Positions 11,113 through 23,908 of a stretch of 64,000 bases of DNA are shown piece by piece. Under the pieces are notes generated by a model. The model searched no databases. It was not told where the DNA came from and saw only the letters and a list, made by a program, of their open reading frames with translations. The DNA lies in assembly GCF_000149955.1 (NCBI RefSeq), contig NC_030990.1, forward strand, positions 2,686,627-2,750,626. The letters run 5' to 3'. Position numbers and translations under genes: made by a program. The stretch comes from Fusarium oxysporum f. sp. lycopersici 4287. Lineage: Eukaryota > Ascomycota > Sordariomycetes > Hypocreales > Nectriaceae. Positions within the stretch are counted from its first letter, which is position 1. Every line of letters begins with the position of its first letter.

Positions 11113-14100
11113 ATGAGTTACAGCTCTGACGACGATCGCCCTCTTGCGAGGGCCAACGGCCATAGACGTGAGTTGTGTTTTTTTTGTCAATTATCATGCT
11201 GCTTTGCTGGGTTTTGTTCGCGCGCTCATGCGTCCTCATCACGTTGGCGTTTTCAAAACAAAGTTTAGCTACAACACCTACCACGCGCATGCTTTTGCTG
11301 GTCCCTGTTCTAACACATGGAATCCCTACAGTCTCCTCGTCTAAGATTTCTCGTGCCGAAGATGATGCTCTGGATCAGCCAGTGCCCAAGCAGGCTGCTA
11401 AGATGGCTGGTCTGTCGGTTCGCAATGGTCCTCTTGAAGACGCAATGGACATCGATGAACCGGCTACCAACGGAGCTAGCAAACGTAAATCGCGTACCTC
11501 TATCAGCAAGGTCAACTACAAGGACGATGAGTCTAGTGATGATGCTGCCCCTCTGGTTCGTATTCATGACACAGGAAAACCCTTCCTGTGGGGTCAGGTA
11601 TGCTGACGATGCTATCGCAGGCCAAGCGGCAAAAGAAGCAAGCCAGCAGAGTTCCCGAATCCGACTCCGACGATGAACCCATCGCAAGGGCCCGAGGAAA
11701 GAAACTTCCCCCTTCCTACGACGAGACTGCTTTGCCCGAGTCCTCTGGCGACGATGACGAGCCCCTTAGTGTGAAGCTCGCGCAAAAGAAGCGTGACATG
11801 GAGAAGGAAGCTGAGAAGCAAGCCAAGGTGATCCGAGCCAAAGAAAGAACCAAGAAGCCTGCGACAAAGAAAGCTGTCAAGGATGAGTCCGACGACGATG
11901 TTCCACTTGCAAAATCCTCAGCGAGTAAGCGTCGATCTAACGGTACTGCTGCGAAGCGGAAGTCGAATGGTGTCAAGAAAGAGGAGTCAGATTCGGATGC
12001 GCCTATCTCCAAGAAGGCCAAGGCTAAACCCACCTCATCTGCCAAGAAGGCCGTCAAGGCAGAATCCAAGAAGGCCAGCGAGAGTGAGGACGAAGAGGAG
12101 TATGCTTGGTGGAACGCACCAAAGAAGGAAAACGACGATATCAAGTGGACAACTCTTGAGCACAATGGCGTTCTTTTCCCACCTGATTACGAGCCTTTGC
12201 CCAAGGACGTCAAGATGCTCTACGATGGACAACCAGTTACTCTTGCTCCCGAGGTTGAGGAGGTTGCCACCTTTTGGGTTGCCATGATGACTCCTGCATC
12301 CTCCCATCACCTAGAGAACCCTGTTTTCCGCAAAAACTTCTTTGAAGATTTTAAAGAATACTGCGACAAGTACGGTGTTACAGATGCGCAGGGAAAGAAG
12401 GTCGCTGTCAAATCGCTTGAAAAGTGCAACTTCGACAAAATTTACGCATATTGGAGCGAGAAGGTCGAACAGAACAAGTCCAAAAACATGACCAAGGAAG
12501 AGAGGGAGGCTGCAAAGGCGAAGAAGGATGCCCTCGAAGCCCCCTTCACTCACTGTTTATGGGATGGTAGAAAGCAGAAGGTTGGCAACTTCAGAGTCGA
12601 ACCTCCCAGCTTGTTCCGTGGACGTGGTGAACATCCCAAAACCGGTAAAGTCAAGCAGCGTGTCCAACCCGAACAAATCACCATCAACATCGGCAAGGGT
12701 GCCAAGGTCCCAGAGCCTCCCAAGGGACACAAGTGGAAAGCTGTGCAGCACGACCAAAAGGCAACCTGGTTAGCCATGTGGCAGGAGAATATCAACCAAA
12801 ACTACAAGTATGTGATGCTTGGAGCTGATAGCGATATCAAAGGTCAGAGTGACTTCAAGAAGTTTGAGAAGGCCCGGGAACTCAAAAAGCACATTGACAA
12901 GATTCGCAAGGACTACACCAAGGAGCTTAAGAGTGAAGTGATGGCAGATCGTCAACGAGCCACCGCCATGTATCTGATCGACAAAATGGCACTTCGAGCT
13001 GGTAACGAGAAAGACACAGAAAACGAGGCCGACACTGTGGGTTGTTGCTCTCTCAAGTACGAGCATATCACACTTGAGCCTCCTAACAAGGTTACATTCG
13101 ATTTCCTCGGAAAGGACAGTATTCCATATAGAGAGACTGCCATTGTTGAGCCTCAGGTCTTTAAGAACCTCAAGCTTTTCAAGAAGGCGCCCAAGACTAC
13201 GGGAGATGATCTCTTCGACCGCCTCAACGTCAGTTTCTTTTCTTTTCTTTTTTTCCCCTGTCCGTTGTATAAGAAGTTAGTTGCTGACGGAATTATAGAC
13301 CTCTCAGTTGAATAGGCATTTGACCGGCTACATGAAGGGTCTGACCGCCAAGGTTTTCCGTACTTACAACGCTTCCTGGACAATGTCAGAACTGCTCAGG
13401 AAGCTCGCTTCGGATCCTCGCTCTCGCGGCACAGTTGCTGAAAAGGTAAAGTTGTACAATGACTGCAACCGCGAGGTTGCCGTTCTGTGCAACCATAAGC
13501 GAACCGTTGGTGCTGGGCACGAGCAGCAAATGGCCAAGCTTGGTGACAGGGTAAGTCTGACTTGTGCCTAAGTCGACCACTCCAGATACTGATTCTTTTC
13601 TAGATTAAAGGCCTCCGCTACCAGCAATGGCGAACAAAGATGATGATTCTCGATATTGAATCTGGTTACAAGAAGAAGAAGGGTGCCGCCTGGTTCGAGA
13701 GGGATGAGGACTTAGATGACGAGTGGGTCAAGGAGCACCAGCAATTCTTACTTGAGGAGCAGCGTACAAAGATCACCAAGAAATTCGAGAAGGACAACGA
13801 AAAGCGCAAGGCGGACAAAGAAAAGCCTCTCCCCGAGAAGGAGCTCAAAGAACGTCTTCAGGCTGTCAAGGAGATGGAGGCCAAGTTCAAAAAAGAGAAC
13901 AAGACCAAGAAGGTCGAGGCTGAAGGCAGAGGCGTTACTGTCGACAAGCTTCTAAAGGCTGTGGACAAGTTTGATGAGCGCATCAAGACACTGGAGCTTC
14001 AGGCCCAGGATCGTGATGGCAACAAGGAGGTAGCCCTCGGCACCTCCAAGATCGTGAGTACCACTGAAAACCCGTTGAAGATCTTTGACTGACTTGTTAT

Positions 14101-14247
14101 TCATAGAACTACATTGATCCTCGCCTCACAGTGGTCTTCTCCAAGAAGTTCGACGTTCCTATCGAAAAGTTCTTTTCCAAGACTCTTCGTGACAAGTTCC
14201 GATGGGCCATCAAGTCTGTTGAGGATGAGGATGACTGGACCTTCTAA
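11113..14247 (+). CDS. TOP1: DNA topoisomerase I (type IB)
   Basis: TOP1 relaxes supercoils by nicking one strand through a 3'-phosphotyrosine. Six exons (11113-11167, 11332-11555, 11621-13228, 13299-13550, 13604-14053, 14107-14247) keep phase and give about 909 residues. The first ~200 residues are a charged, Lys/Ser/Asp-rich tail with repeated acidic-serine clusters, likely nuclear targeting and phosphorylation sites. The core starts at [11 protein letters not shown]. Catalytic landmarks are visible: LRAGNEKD, the LCNHKR histidine block, [14 protein letters not shown], and the active-site tyrosine, about Y865, in NYIDPRLTV at the start of the last exon. A charged coiled-coil linker (about 745-860) precedes it. 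The second intron uses a less common GTTCGT donor and was placed by phase and a TGCTGAC branch point. The family is certain; the two N-terminal introns are the least sure part. Confidence 0.95.
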
Positions 14248-15120
14248 GTTCTCCGTGAGGGTATTGGCGTATAAAAAGAAAAGTGCGGGAGGCTTTTGGT
14301 TCTGTTGCTTTTATATTAATTTGCTTGCTTTTTTTTTTCTTGGAAGTTTTGTAAGAATACTCGGATGTTGCTTTCGACATGAGCAAGGGCAAGATCAAGG
14401 AGACAAGAGGAGAAAGCACACCGAGCGAAGCGCGAGCTCGCGATGTGCTTTTTGGGTGCAGGGTGAACGGCCGTAGAACGGAGAACGCAGAACGCAGACA
14501 ACGAACTCGCAGGCGCCGAGATGGGTTGCTCGGAGCATTTAAGGGGATTATTGGCGGCAGAGATTTTAGTATCATAGAAATCATACCTATAGAACAAGCA
14601 CTTCGCATGTTGCTGGAGTTTTGGTGGCCTCTGGAAAGGGGTTGACTCCATCCATGGCTCTGCTAACGCTCAAGCATGGACGAGACGGGCACGATTCTGA
14701 TAACTATATTTACCAGTGCTATTTTTTTTCAACATTTGTATGCCGAGAAGAATGTGTGTTCCATCTTGGAGTGTACATTGGTCCTCGTTGAATATATATG
14801 TTGATTCTTTCATTATACACCGCCTGTCTATCTAATGTTTGCCATGCGTCTATTCTTTACACCCAAATGCATTGCGCCGTCGCTAAGAGCAATATGTCAA
14901 ACCCAAATACCAACCAATTGCAACTAAGTGCCCCAGTTCCAGAAACGCCAATCAACCTTGCCATGTCAATAAGGAATCACATCCATACATACTCGCGGTG
15001 TTGTCTAGAGGTCATCCATATGCCGGACAATGTACATGGGCCAAAACCCAAGACAATATATGCTGTCGAATCGTAATATATAGGTCATATACCGTGAAGT
15101 GAAGTCAAAGTGTTTCTTCT
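14248..15120. other. Convergent intergenic region TOP1 / CRH-like
   Basis: About 870 bp between convergent genes. It has T-rich tracts and no supported gene. Open frames here have no recognisable motif. Confidence 0.55.
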
Positions 15121-16298
15121 CTAGAAGAAACGACCAGCAAATGCCATAATGCCGGCCAAGAAGGGTATAACAGCAATAACGTTATGTAAAGGCTGAAGAA
15201 CGAAGGCGCTGTTCTCGGCGGGAATGATTTTTCCCTTGGCGTTGAGCCTCCAGCCTTCAGGGATAGCTCCGCCAGAAGGTCGGGAGCCGGTCCAGGGCCA
15301 TCCCGTCTGTGTAGCTGTAGCGGGACTTCCGTCCTCGGCGATACCTCCGACAGGAACGTTTCCATCTGCTGTAGCGACGGTTCCTTGGGCGGTAGCAGTG
15401 ACGGTCATGGCATCGCCGTTTTCGTTTCCGTTGATCTCACCGCCGACAGATTCGATTGACTGCCAGGAGCCAGATGTGTCCTTGTATTTGTACTCGTCAC
15501 CAGTTGAGTAGTCCGTGACAACGACACTCTTGACTTTCATGGTGAAGGGGCCTTTGGAGTAGTCTGTTGGTCCACGGGCCCATTTGACGGTGCCTGCGGA
15601 GTTTGTATTGGGGTCACCACCAGCCCAGGCGCCGAACTTGACTTGCATCGGAGTTTGAGGGTATTGATTATCCTCGGCGTCGCCAGCGTTGAGGGTTCGA
15701 ACGACAGTGCCGCCAGCCATCCAGACGATACGGTCCTTGGTCCAGTCGATGGTATATGTAATCCACTCGCCCTGCGTATTCGTCACGTCGTGAAACTCGC
15801 CGCGGTTGTACGAGGTCGTCTGGCCCTTTCCGAAGTAGTTTGACTGGATCTCGTCATTATCGGAGCCGAGCCATTCAATGTCGATCTCGTCGAGCACGTC
15901 GGACTGGAGAACGAGCGACGATACGATACCGGCTCCGGGAGCAGCCTTCATCGTAATCTCGACACGGCCGAACATGATGTAGAAGAGGGATGCAAGCTGC
16001 GGCGCGTCATTGGCGCGGGCGACGGTGAAGGAGACGCCCTCGCTGTCGTATTTAGGCGATCCGGAGGCTGCGAAGGAGTTTACCTCGCCTTTGGAGAAGT
16101 CGATGTCGATGCTCATGCCGAGGGCATCGTCGCTGGGACAGTTGCCTATAAGTGTCTGGTTAGTGGGATGATGGGTTGACTGGTTGATAAAGTGTGCGTA
16201 CTGTTCTGGAGAGGATTGCATTTGCTCCATGTCTGGGCTGAGACTGCAGTAGCAAGCAGCAGTGCGGCTGCGGCCGAGACTCTGGATATCCATCTCAT
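15121..16298 (-). CDS. GPI-anchored CRH-type cell-wall transglycosylase (GH16)
   Basis: CRH proteins link chitin to beta-glucan in the fungal cell wall. On the minus strand exons are 16298-16202 and 16145-15121, giving about 373 residues. Residues 1-21 form a signal peptide ending in AVSA, followed by QTWSKCNPLQ, the usual mature N-terminus. The GH16 catalytic signature is DEIDIEWLG at about 118-126, with E119 as the expected nucleophile and E123 as the acid/base. Downstream aromatic stretches such as WITYTIDWTKDRIVWMAGG fit the jelly-roll. The C-terminus has a Thr/Gly-rich spacer and a hydrophobic tail (NVIAVIPFLAGIMAFAGRFF) after a likely omega site near ENSAF, so GPI anchoring is expected. 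No chitin-binding module is seen. The in-frame ATG further upstream was rejected because only this start gives a signal peptide. Which CRH paralogue it is cannot be told here. Confidence 0.92.
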
Positions 16299-16325
16299 GT
16301 TGGGCTGTATGTGCTGTGATGGGTA

Positions 16326-16350
16326 GGTATGGTATGGTATGGTATGGTAT
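16326..16350. repeat. GGTAT x5 microsatellite in the CRH leader
   Basis: Five perfect GGTAT units lie 28-52 bases upstream of the CRH start codon, so they probably sit in its 5' leader (as ATACC on the coding strand). Length variation between strains is likely. Confidence 0.85.
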
Positions 16351-19294
16351 GATATGTACGGTGAGCAAGTGGCTTCTAAAAGCCAACGTCGTCAATGTGA
16401 GTATTACTCTGTTCTTCAACTTGTCTCGGGTATCGTTGTATCAGTACTCGATAATGTGTAGTAGCACAAGGAAATAGACTCGAGGCTTATGGTGATTGTT
16501 GGTGTAAGGGGAGGAAGAAGTGGTGAAGATGCAGGCAGGTTCCCGTTCAAGACTAAAAAGTGAAATATTACGAGCAAGACACGTCACGTCACACGCTTGG
16601 CAATGGAAATTCAACGCTCACCGTTTTCCGGTTTCTTCTTGGGCTGCCGCGTAATAGCAATTGGCCCCGTCCTTGGTTGTTTTGGCGCCCGAGGATGATC
16701 AATTGGGAGGTTGGGAGCGTTTCTTGTAGATAGATTAGATATTGGGATATTAGTGCTGTACCCAATTCCGCGTTGCCGGGTGGCTGGGAAATCGGGTGGC
16801 TGGGCTGGCCCGGCCCGTGTGGCGCTACGGGATCCTGGCACCGTTGTTGAAACTTTGATTACCCTGTACCGTGGTGGTGCCTGGACATGAGCTCATATCA
16901 CCACTTGACATGATAAGAGTCTGGATGGTATTAGTATTACGGGTTAAACGTTGCTGACTTCGAGTATTTGACGTCGTCAATCTTCAACAGGCTTGTATAG
17001 CGTCGGCATGGTATATGTGTTAGGGTCCTCACTATTTCTAGGCCTGTAAGACTAATAACATGTAACTTTTTGTACTCACCGAGTTCTCGACACCAAACAA
17101 TCAACAGAAGTTATTTGGTGAAACGTCAAGTTCACACCAAAAATCTCGCCATGACCCATTTCAATATACAACACTCCGCTAATTCAAGGTCGTGATGTCA
17201 ATGTCGCATTCTCAGTGCCCGACTCGACCTCAACTTGTACAACGTCAAGAAGACGAAAAGGTGTTTGTTTCAGATAAGTAGGACAATATCTCCCGCACAT
17301 ATCAACTACGCAAATCTTGAAATACAAGCTGCGCAACACCATCGACGGTCATCTAGACTGGTCTCGCACTGATCTCGATCCTCGCAACGGCATGCAACGA
17401 AACATCCCTTACTGAAGTCTAAATCGTCATCACTCAATCAGAATCAATCGTCAATCTACTGGCATGTTAGGGCTAGATCTCTTGTCTCACGAAACACTCT
17501 AAAAATGCGCGCCCTCGCATAAAGCGTACAGCCACAACCACTCTATCCAGACCAGATCCAAGACCAACACGTGTAAGCCATGTCGCAGATCAGCCCTTGC
17601 ATCATCTCTGGCACCGTCATCACTCGCATATAAGCCTCCATACCATCTTCCATCTCTCTGCCTCAGAATTTGCTGGAATGGTACGAATCGCTCGTCCGTC
17701 GATGTGAAGTACCCTACACCATCCATCTGGGAAGTCATCGCGATTGGGATGACATACATAGGAGTGCATCCATCACCTACACCGACGGCAGGCAATCGAG
17801 TCACCGACATTTTGACCACCCAGCAAGTGGGGGAAGACGTAAAAGAAGAAAGTTGACGAGGAAAAAACCAAATCAGTACGACCCCCGCATCAACATAAAC
17901 TTTGCTTCCATTCAAAAACTACTTACCTACAGGTGCTAACTGGGCCGAGTCTAAGCTCATGGGCGAGACAAATAAGCAAAGAGAATGCAAGTGAGCCAGA
18001 AAAGACGCAGAGAAAAGAAAAACAAGGGCAGAGCCACACTCACCCTACACTAGAGCCATCCCATCTGACGACAGATAGATGATCAATTCCATTCCGTTCG
18101 TGTTCATGATAGGTATCTATATGCCAACTCCATTATGCGTATGTTATGGAGCATCATGACAACATTTCACTGCACAAACGCTGCCCTCGCAGTCGAGCTG
18201 ACCAAGCAGATGCAGGTCCAAAATCTGATTCACGACCTGTCAACAAAGACAGCACCCAATCAGCATCCCCAAATACGCCGTGAAACCTTTTTTTCAAAAG
18301 ACCTTTTATGTTATCCCTCGCATATATCACAAAGTGACCGCCATTCTACGTACGTCGCGTCTGGTGGGCATAAACATTCCCGACGGTACAGAACCCTCCC
18401 CACTCCTTGCACTCGTCGGATCCCGATCGATTCACCGTGATCCCTTGCTTCTCTTTCCGTGCCTCGCCGCCACATGAGGCCATTCGGGGATATTCCTCTC
18501 CCCTACTGCTTATCCCTTAGTGAGAGACAGTCGATTCCCCACCCTCGCATATCGTCCTCACCACTTCTCGAATCCTGCATGCCCTAACCCCACAGAGCAC
18601 TCCGAAGCCAACTCCCCGTGGTTGCTTTGTCTGCAGGTTATGGAACTAATCATGTATGGAGACGAAGCTGCTTGGCTTGGTAGATCCAAGTCAGTTTGCT
18701 CATCGGCTAGTTGACAAAGCTCGACATGTTGTGTAAACTGTGGAGGCATGCAAAAGTTGATATTGAAAACCCAAATCCGTATCATTGATACATCTGTGCC
18801 ACTGAACTCCAGTATTTGACGTCAAACACTTACTTATTCGACATGTTTCAGACATCCACTCGGATATCTCTAACGCTTTTTTGTCCCCTCGTCATTGGCT
18901 CGATCGTTTCATCTTCAGCTGAGCAAATCTAAACCTTTGTCTCGGCCTCGTGTCATGTTGCGTTACTTGTCCCTCAGCCCACACTGTTGAGGCCAAACCT
19001 GACATTTTCCGGGCATGCGACATGCATTAGACACAGTCCGTGATCCGTGACCGCTTCATCTAGGCAAGACTCGTTGGTCGTGACATGATAGGTCTAAGGT
19101 ACACAACCATGAGAATGGCAAATGGCCCTCGCATAAGTCATATGTAATGTATCACATCATATGATGACATAGGAAAACATGACATAGAGAGAAAAAAAAG
19201 AAAAGAATACTAAAAATGGTTAGATGGGGGAAAAGAGGCCACAGAAATGAGAGCGTAAAAAGCAAAAAGTTGAGGCAAAAGAGACGACGAACCA

Positions 19295-19334
19295 GGACAG
19301 GACAGGACAGGACAGGACAGGACAGGACAGGACA
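19295..19334. repeat. (GGACA)8 pentanucleotide microsatellite
   Basis: Eight perfect tandem GGACA units, followed by one degenerate AGACA. It lies in the gene-poor interval and produces an artefactual Ser-Cys-Pro-Val-Leu frame on the minus strand. Confidence 0.95.
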
Positions 19335-22300
19335 AGACAAAGCAAATAATTAGCCGATCAGTTCTCGGTAGGCAAACATGGTGAAGCCATAACTGAATCC
19401 TTCCAACCAACCTGCTGAGTGGGGGTTCAAAGTTAATGAATTGGTACTCTGTATCTGTATCTGCACTGGAGCTCGCTCGCTCGCAATCATTACAGATAGG
19501 TAATAATGATAGACTGTTATGCCGAAATGACACACCATCTCATCTATCGGCATCATTAAACTTAGTCTGGGCATTGAGCCGTTGCTCTCAGACTCATCAA
19601 TCGGACTCTTGCGGACCGCACCTCGTCCGTTCATCTCATGCGGGTTGGCCCGGAGCTGCCGTGCGCATCAATGGATGGATATATCCATCAGTGACAAACG
19701 ATAATCAAAGAACTTGCCATCTTATCCCGAGACTGGTATAGTTCGTCCATGAATATCCCCAAGTCATCATGCTATTTTGAAATATTCGGGTTTCGCCAGA
19801 TTCGATTTGAATTGCACCGTCGTATTGAGCCTCCGCTTCGTCTCAGAGAACCAGGCAAAGGCATAAAAACGTTCGTAAAGACCCATTACGCACAGGCACC
19901 TATTGACTACTAGGTCTGACTCTGACGGAGGCGAGCCGTCAACGCATAGACGCATATTAAGAAAGAGAGAATCCTAGATTCATATGCTTGCTCGCCAGGG
20001 GTGGGACGGACGGACGGGCTCAGACTCAGAGGCAAGGCAATCAATCTTCCACCCACTCCAGGTACACCCATACCTGAGACAGACACTGCCCTTCCATGCG
20101 GTGTGAGAAGTGAGAAGAGGGAGGTATGTACAGATAGAGACAGAGGCAAACAGGAAAGGCTTGCAATGAGGTGACGAGCCGTTTCTCTTTGCTTTGCTTT
20201 TTCTCATGCTTGTGGGCTAGGCTATGGTGGTAGCAAAGTATCAATCCTTGAGCGTGAAACCACCAGGCGTTGAGATTTTCTTTTTTCTTTCCAATTGTCG
20301 GTAGTTGTCACATGAAAAGAGATGCCACAGGGATCCGTCCCGTCTTTTCACATCCTTGAAAAATTTACTTCTTCTTTATTGTTGCTGATCATTGCAATAC
20401 AGTACATTGCATCGCAAGCTAAACCATTGCCTCTTGTGCGAGGTATCGAGGTATTCAGTGATTGCTGCACACTAATGCATAGGTAGTCGAGCTCCGCGTT
20501 CGTTTGGTTTATCAACCATAACGCTGCGAAATTGCGGACCCTCTGCAGGTGCAACATCAAATAATAGTCCAACAGAGTGAGGCTGGTTGACTTAGTAGGT
20601 AGGCAATCCAACCTCTCGATCCATACCGAGGGTCTCATGAAGCATGCATCCCAATCACATTCAATTCATTGCAGAAGATTCAAGTCACGCACGGAGCCCA
20701 AGGTCCGCCATTGACCCCGACAGCATCTCAAGCCTGTTCCACGTGGGTTGGTAGGTTGGCAGCTTTCATCGAGGGCATGCCCAAGACCGTGCGGTGTTGG
20801 TTGATAAGGTTGACGGGAAGGCCACCAGACTACTCACATTGACAGGCCGTACTAGCATTGTAGACTGTACCATAGACCAAAGGCTTGCTGGATACGGTTG
20901 AGGCAGAATCGCAGTTTCGTTTCGGCCTCTGTATCTCGCTCGTATCACACGTGCCCCGGAAGGATCTATTCCTATTAGGCGGATGTTGTGCTTGATGGTG
21001 AAGCTCAAAGTGCTCCATCAACAGCAATGCAAAATGTCTTGCATCAAACAAACCACAAAGGAACTTGCTCGACTCGTATGGACCGAGGCTCTTGACCTCC
21101 CGCTCCATACCGTAGTAGATCGTCAACATGGATTGATAGGAACTCAATCCGACTACCAGTTCATCTTCTCGAGCGTCGAGGTATGATCCTGCGCGATGCT
21201 GGGGTGCGATGTGAAACCTTCGAGAAGTCCCAAGGACATGGTCGGCGGAATGGCCAGTCGTCTTGGACAAGGTAAGTATTATTAGCGTTGGTTCCGGTTA
21301 CCATCCAGCCAGGGGGTGCCCCGGCCACCAGCTGATTTTGAACTTTCTCCAGTCCTCCACACAGACGGTTCCTCATTTTATCTCTGTGGTATCACGCTCT
21401 TGAGATGACTCGCGGTTGAGTGGGCCACCCATTCATATCGACTTTTATAGACGGAACAGTCAAATCGAATCGTCCATGTGCAACTATCACCAGCCAGGCA
21501 CGTCCGATTCTGCATCGCGAGTCTAGCCAGCCATTTCTCCAATCGAAGGCCAGTCTGCGAGTTTGGTATGAAGAGCCGCGGGTGGGACAAGGTAACCCCA
21601 CTAATTCTCATGCTGGGTGCATGAACGCGTTGGATTGCCGGGTGTCCTGTGCCTGGGGACGTAAGACAAACGTTGTTGATCAGTATCTGACATGCTCTTA
21701 CTACCCTCTGATAATTCAGGCATCATCTCACACCGAACATCTGCCAGCCCAAGAGGTTTGCCACGACGACACCACCTTTTAGCAAAGACGAGAACCATGA
21801 GATGGCCTGGACTGGTCGTTCATACGTAGCCACTAGCATTAACTCATGATTTTCATCAAGCTGAACTATAGATTTGACTCCGGTCAATTAACACGGGACG
21901 ACGACACTCTTTGGGACTGGCTAGCACCAAGCTAAGTCAGACACTGTCTGTATGTGAACAATCTGAGTCCTGAGAGGTGATCTTCCAGAATCATGCCAGT
22001 AGGAAGGGTCCGGGCTGAACAACCAGCATATTGATTCGTTCGAGACTGTATTTGGCCGGGCTGAAATCCGGGGAGCGTCCCAAAGGCCGGAGGACAGGGA
22101 TTATTACAGCCTAAGTCTCCGGGGACCTTATCAACGAGACTGGCTGGCCACACGGCTACCTATCCGGGCCGTTGCCAAATCTCCAACGAGTCCCGCCAGT
22201 CCATCTCGAAACAGGGGACCCCCTGACGGAGTGGAACCGCCAGGGACACCCCTTGTTCTACCGCCCATCAGGGTCCCATCCACTCCTAGACGGTACAGTT

Positions 22301-23864
22301 GACCCAGGCCCAGGTGAAGCCAAGCAACTCGCCTCCCAGAGACGATGTGCCGGGACCTCATGATGGTACCGACAGATGAGTCGAGAGGTTTGATTATGAG
22401 AATTGACTGCACACCTTGAAATGTCCGCTTCTCTAGACGAATATCAATGATTAGTTTTGTTAATTGAAGAAATACATATTCAGAATGTTGTGCCACGGCG
22501 GAAAGGCATTTGGGATTCTCAATGCGAGAACCTCTCTCGCAAGCCCTGGCAGCCGCGGACACGGGTTCAGATTGCCTACAGTCTGGGGTGGTTAGGCGTA
22601 GTTGGTGGCTCGCGGAACAAAACGAATCCAACACGTCGGATCCTCTCTTTTGCCTCGCTCTCGAAAGTGGTTAGCTCCCACTGATATCCAGCTCGGCCAA
22701 GCTTGCACATCCGCTGCTGCACCAGGACGTCGACACCCGGCTCCGCGAGACCAGAGCCTGCCACTAACAAGACGATGGAGCTGTCGATGCCCTCAATGTT
22801 CAGGGCCTGTACCATCTTGTGGTCTCTGCACGACGGCGGTGTCGATAGCTTCAGAGCACGTTCTTACAGAGACCTGTAAGGTGAAGAGAGTCTGCAAAAG
22901 GCCCACAAAGAGGATCAGTGGAGCTGATAACTCGAGCGAGCATAGACTGACGGGCGGCCCAATAGCCCAAAACTCTTCAACGTAGTCGCTTGCCACTGAT
23001 ATCATGTTTGCAAGTGGCCTATGGTGACTACTGTTTGCATTTCTGGGGTCGTCGCTCAAGATGGGCCACAATGATGCGCTGAGAAATCTTTTAGGCTGGG
23101 CCAGAAACCATGAACAGCCATGTTGAAATAAACCCTGTCAATTTCGCTGTTTTGTACATAGCTGGTTGACGCAGTTGGTGGTCTCTTTCTGGTGAGCTAT
23201 AATTCAATGTGATCTAGGAATATATACGATGCGACGCCTTAGACAAAGGCAGGACCTTGTTCTTTTGCAATCTGAGAGGTCTGAATATGTTTGTTCGCGG
23301 CACAAAGCCATACACTCTATCAAAACGGTTTGCTAGGAAACTGTTTGTGTGACAGCCACAATTGGCTTTTCTTGTTCTTGTTCCTGCATAACGGTGGCGG
23401 TCGCTTGGAAAAAAAGCCCTGTCTGTTATATTTCTGCATCAGTTTGGAACGCTGTCATGCAAGGTACCAAGAGTTGCCACCAATAAGTTGACATGGGCCA
23501 ACGAGGGGGTCGCCCTACTAACGACACGAACTTGCCCACAAGAGCTGACCCGAACTGTCAACGGATCCTTGAGGACCTAGCAGGCACCCCAGAATCGTTA
23601 GTTGCCCGGCTGTTGGAGGCCATTTTCATGGATGACTACTACCTGACAGGAAAGATGAAATGCTCGGTTTATCAAGAACATTGAGGGAATGAGGAGAACC
23701 CCAAGTGCTGTGGGAGACACCTGGAGGAATTGGTCAAACGAAACAAATGTATACGATCATAGCCCAAAGTCTGTGGCAGCTTTGAATCGGCAGAAGGATA
23801 ATGACGGGCTTAGTGGTGAAGATCTCCAGGAATTTGGCATGGGTAAGTGTCTTTGCTGAGAATA

Positions 23865-23908
23865 GTTCATTGAGACGTGCGAGAAGGTTCATTGAGACGT
23901 GCGAGAAG
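23865..23908. repeat. 22-bp perfect tandem duplication
   Basis: The 22-base unit starting GTTCATTGAGACG and ending GCGAGAAG occurs twice head to tail (23865-23886 and 23887-23908) with no mismatch, suggesting a recent duplication. Confidence 0.9.

Noticed and set aside
19152..19340. Minus-strand frame with repeated SCPVL units
   Set aside because: It is only the translation of the (GGACA)8 microsatellite.
22131..22634. 167-residue minus-strand open frame in the gene-poor interval
   Set aside because: Rich in Arg/Gly/Ser with no motif, no splice partners and no leader signals; treated as chance.
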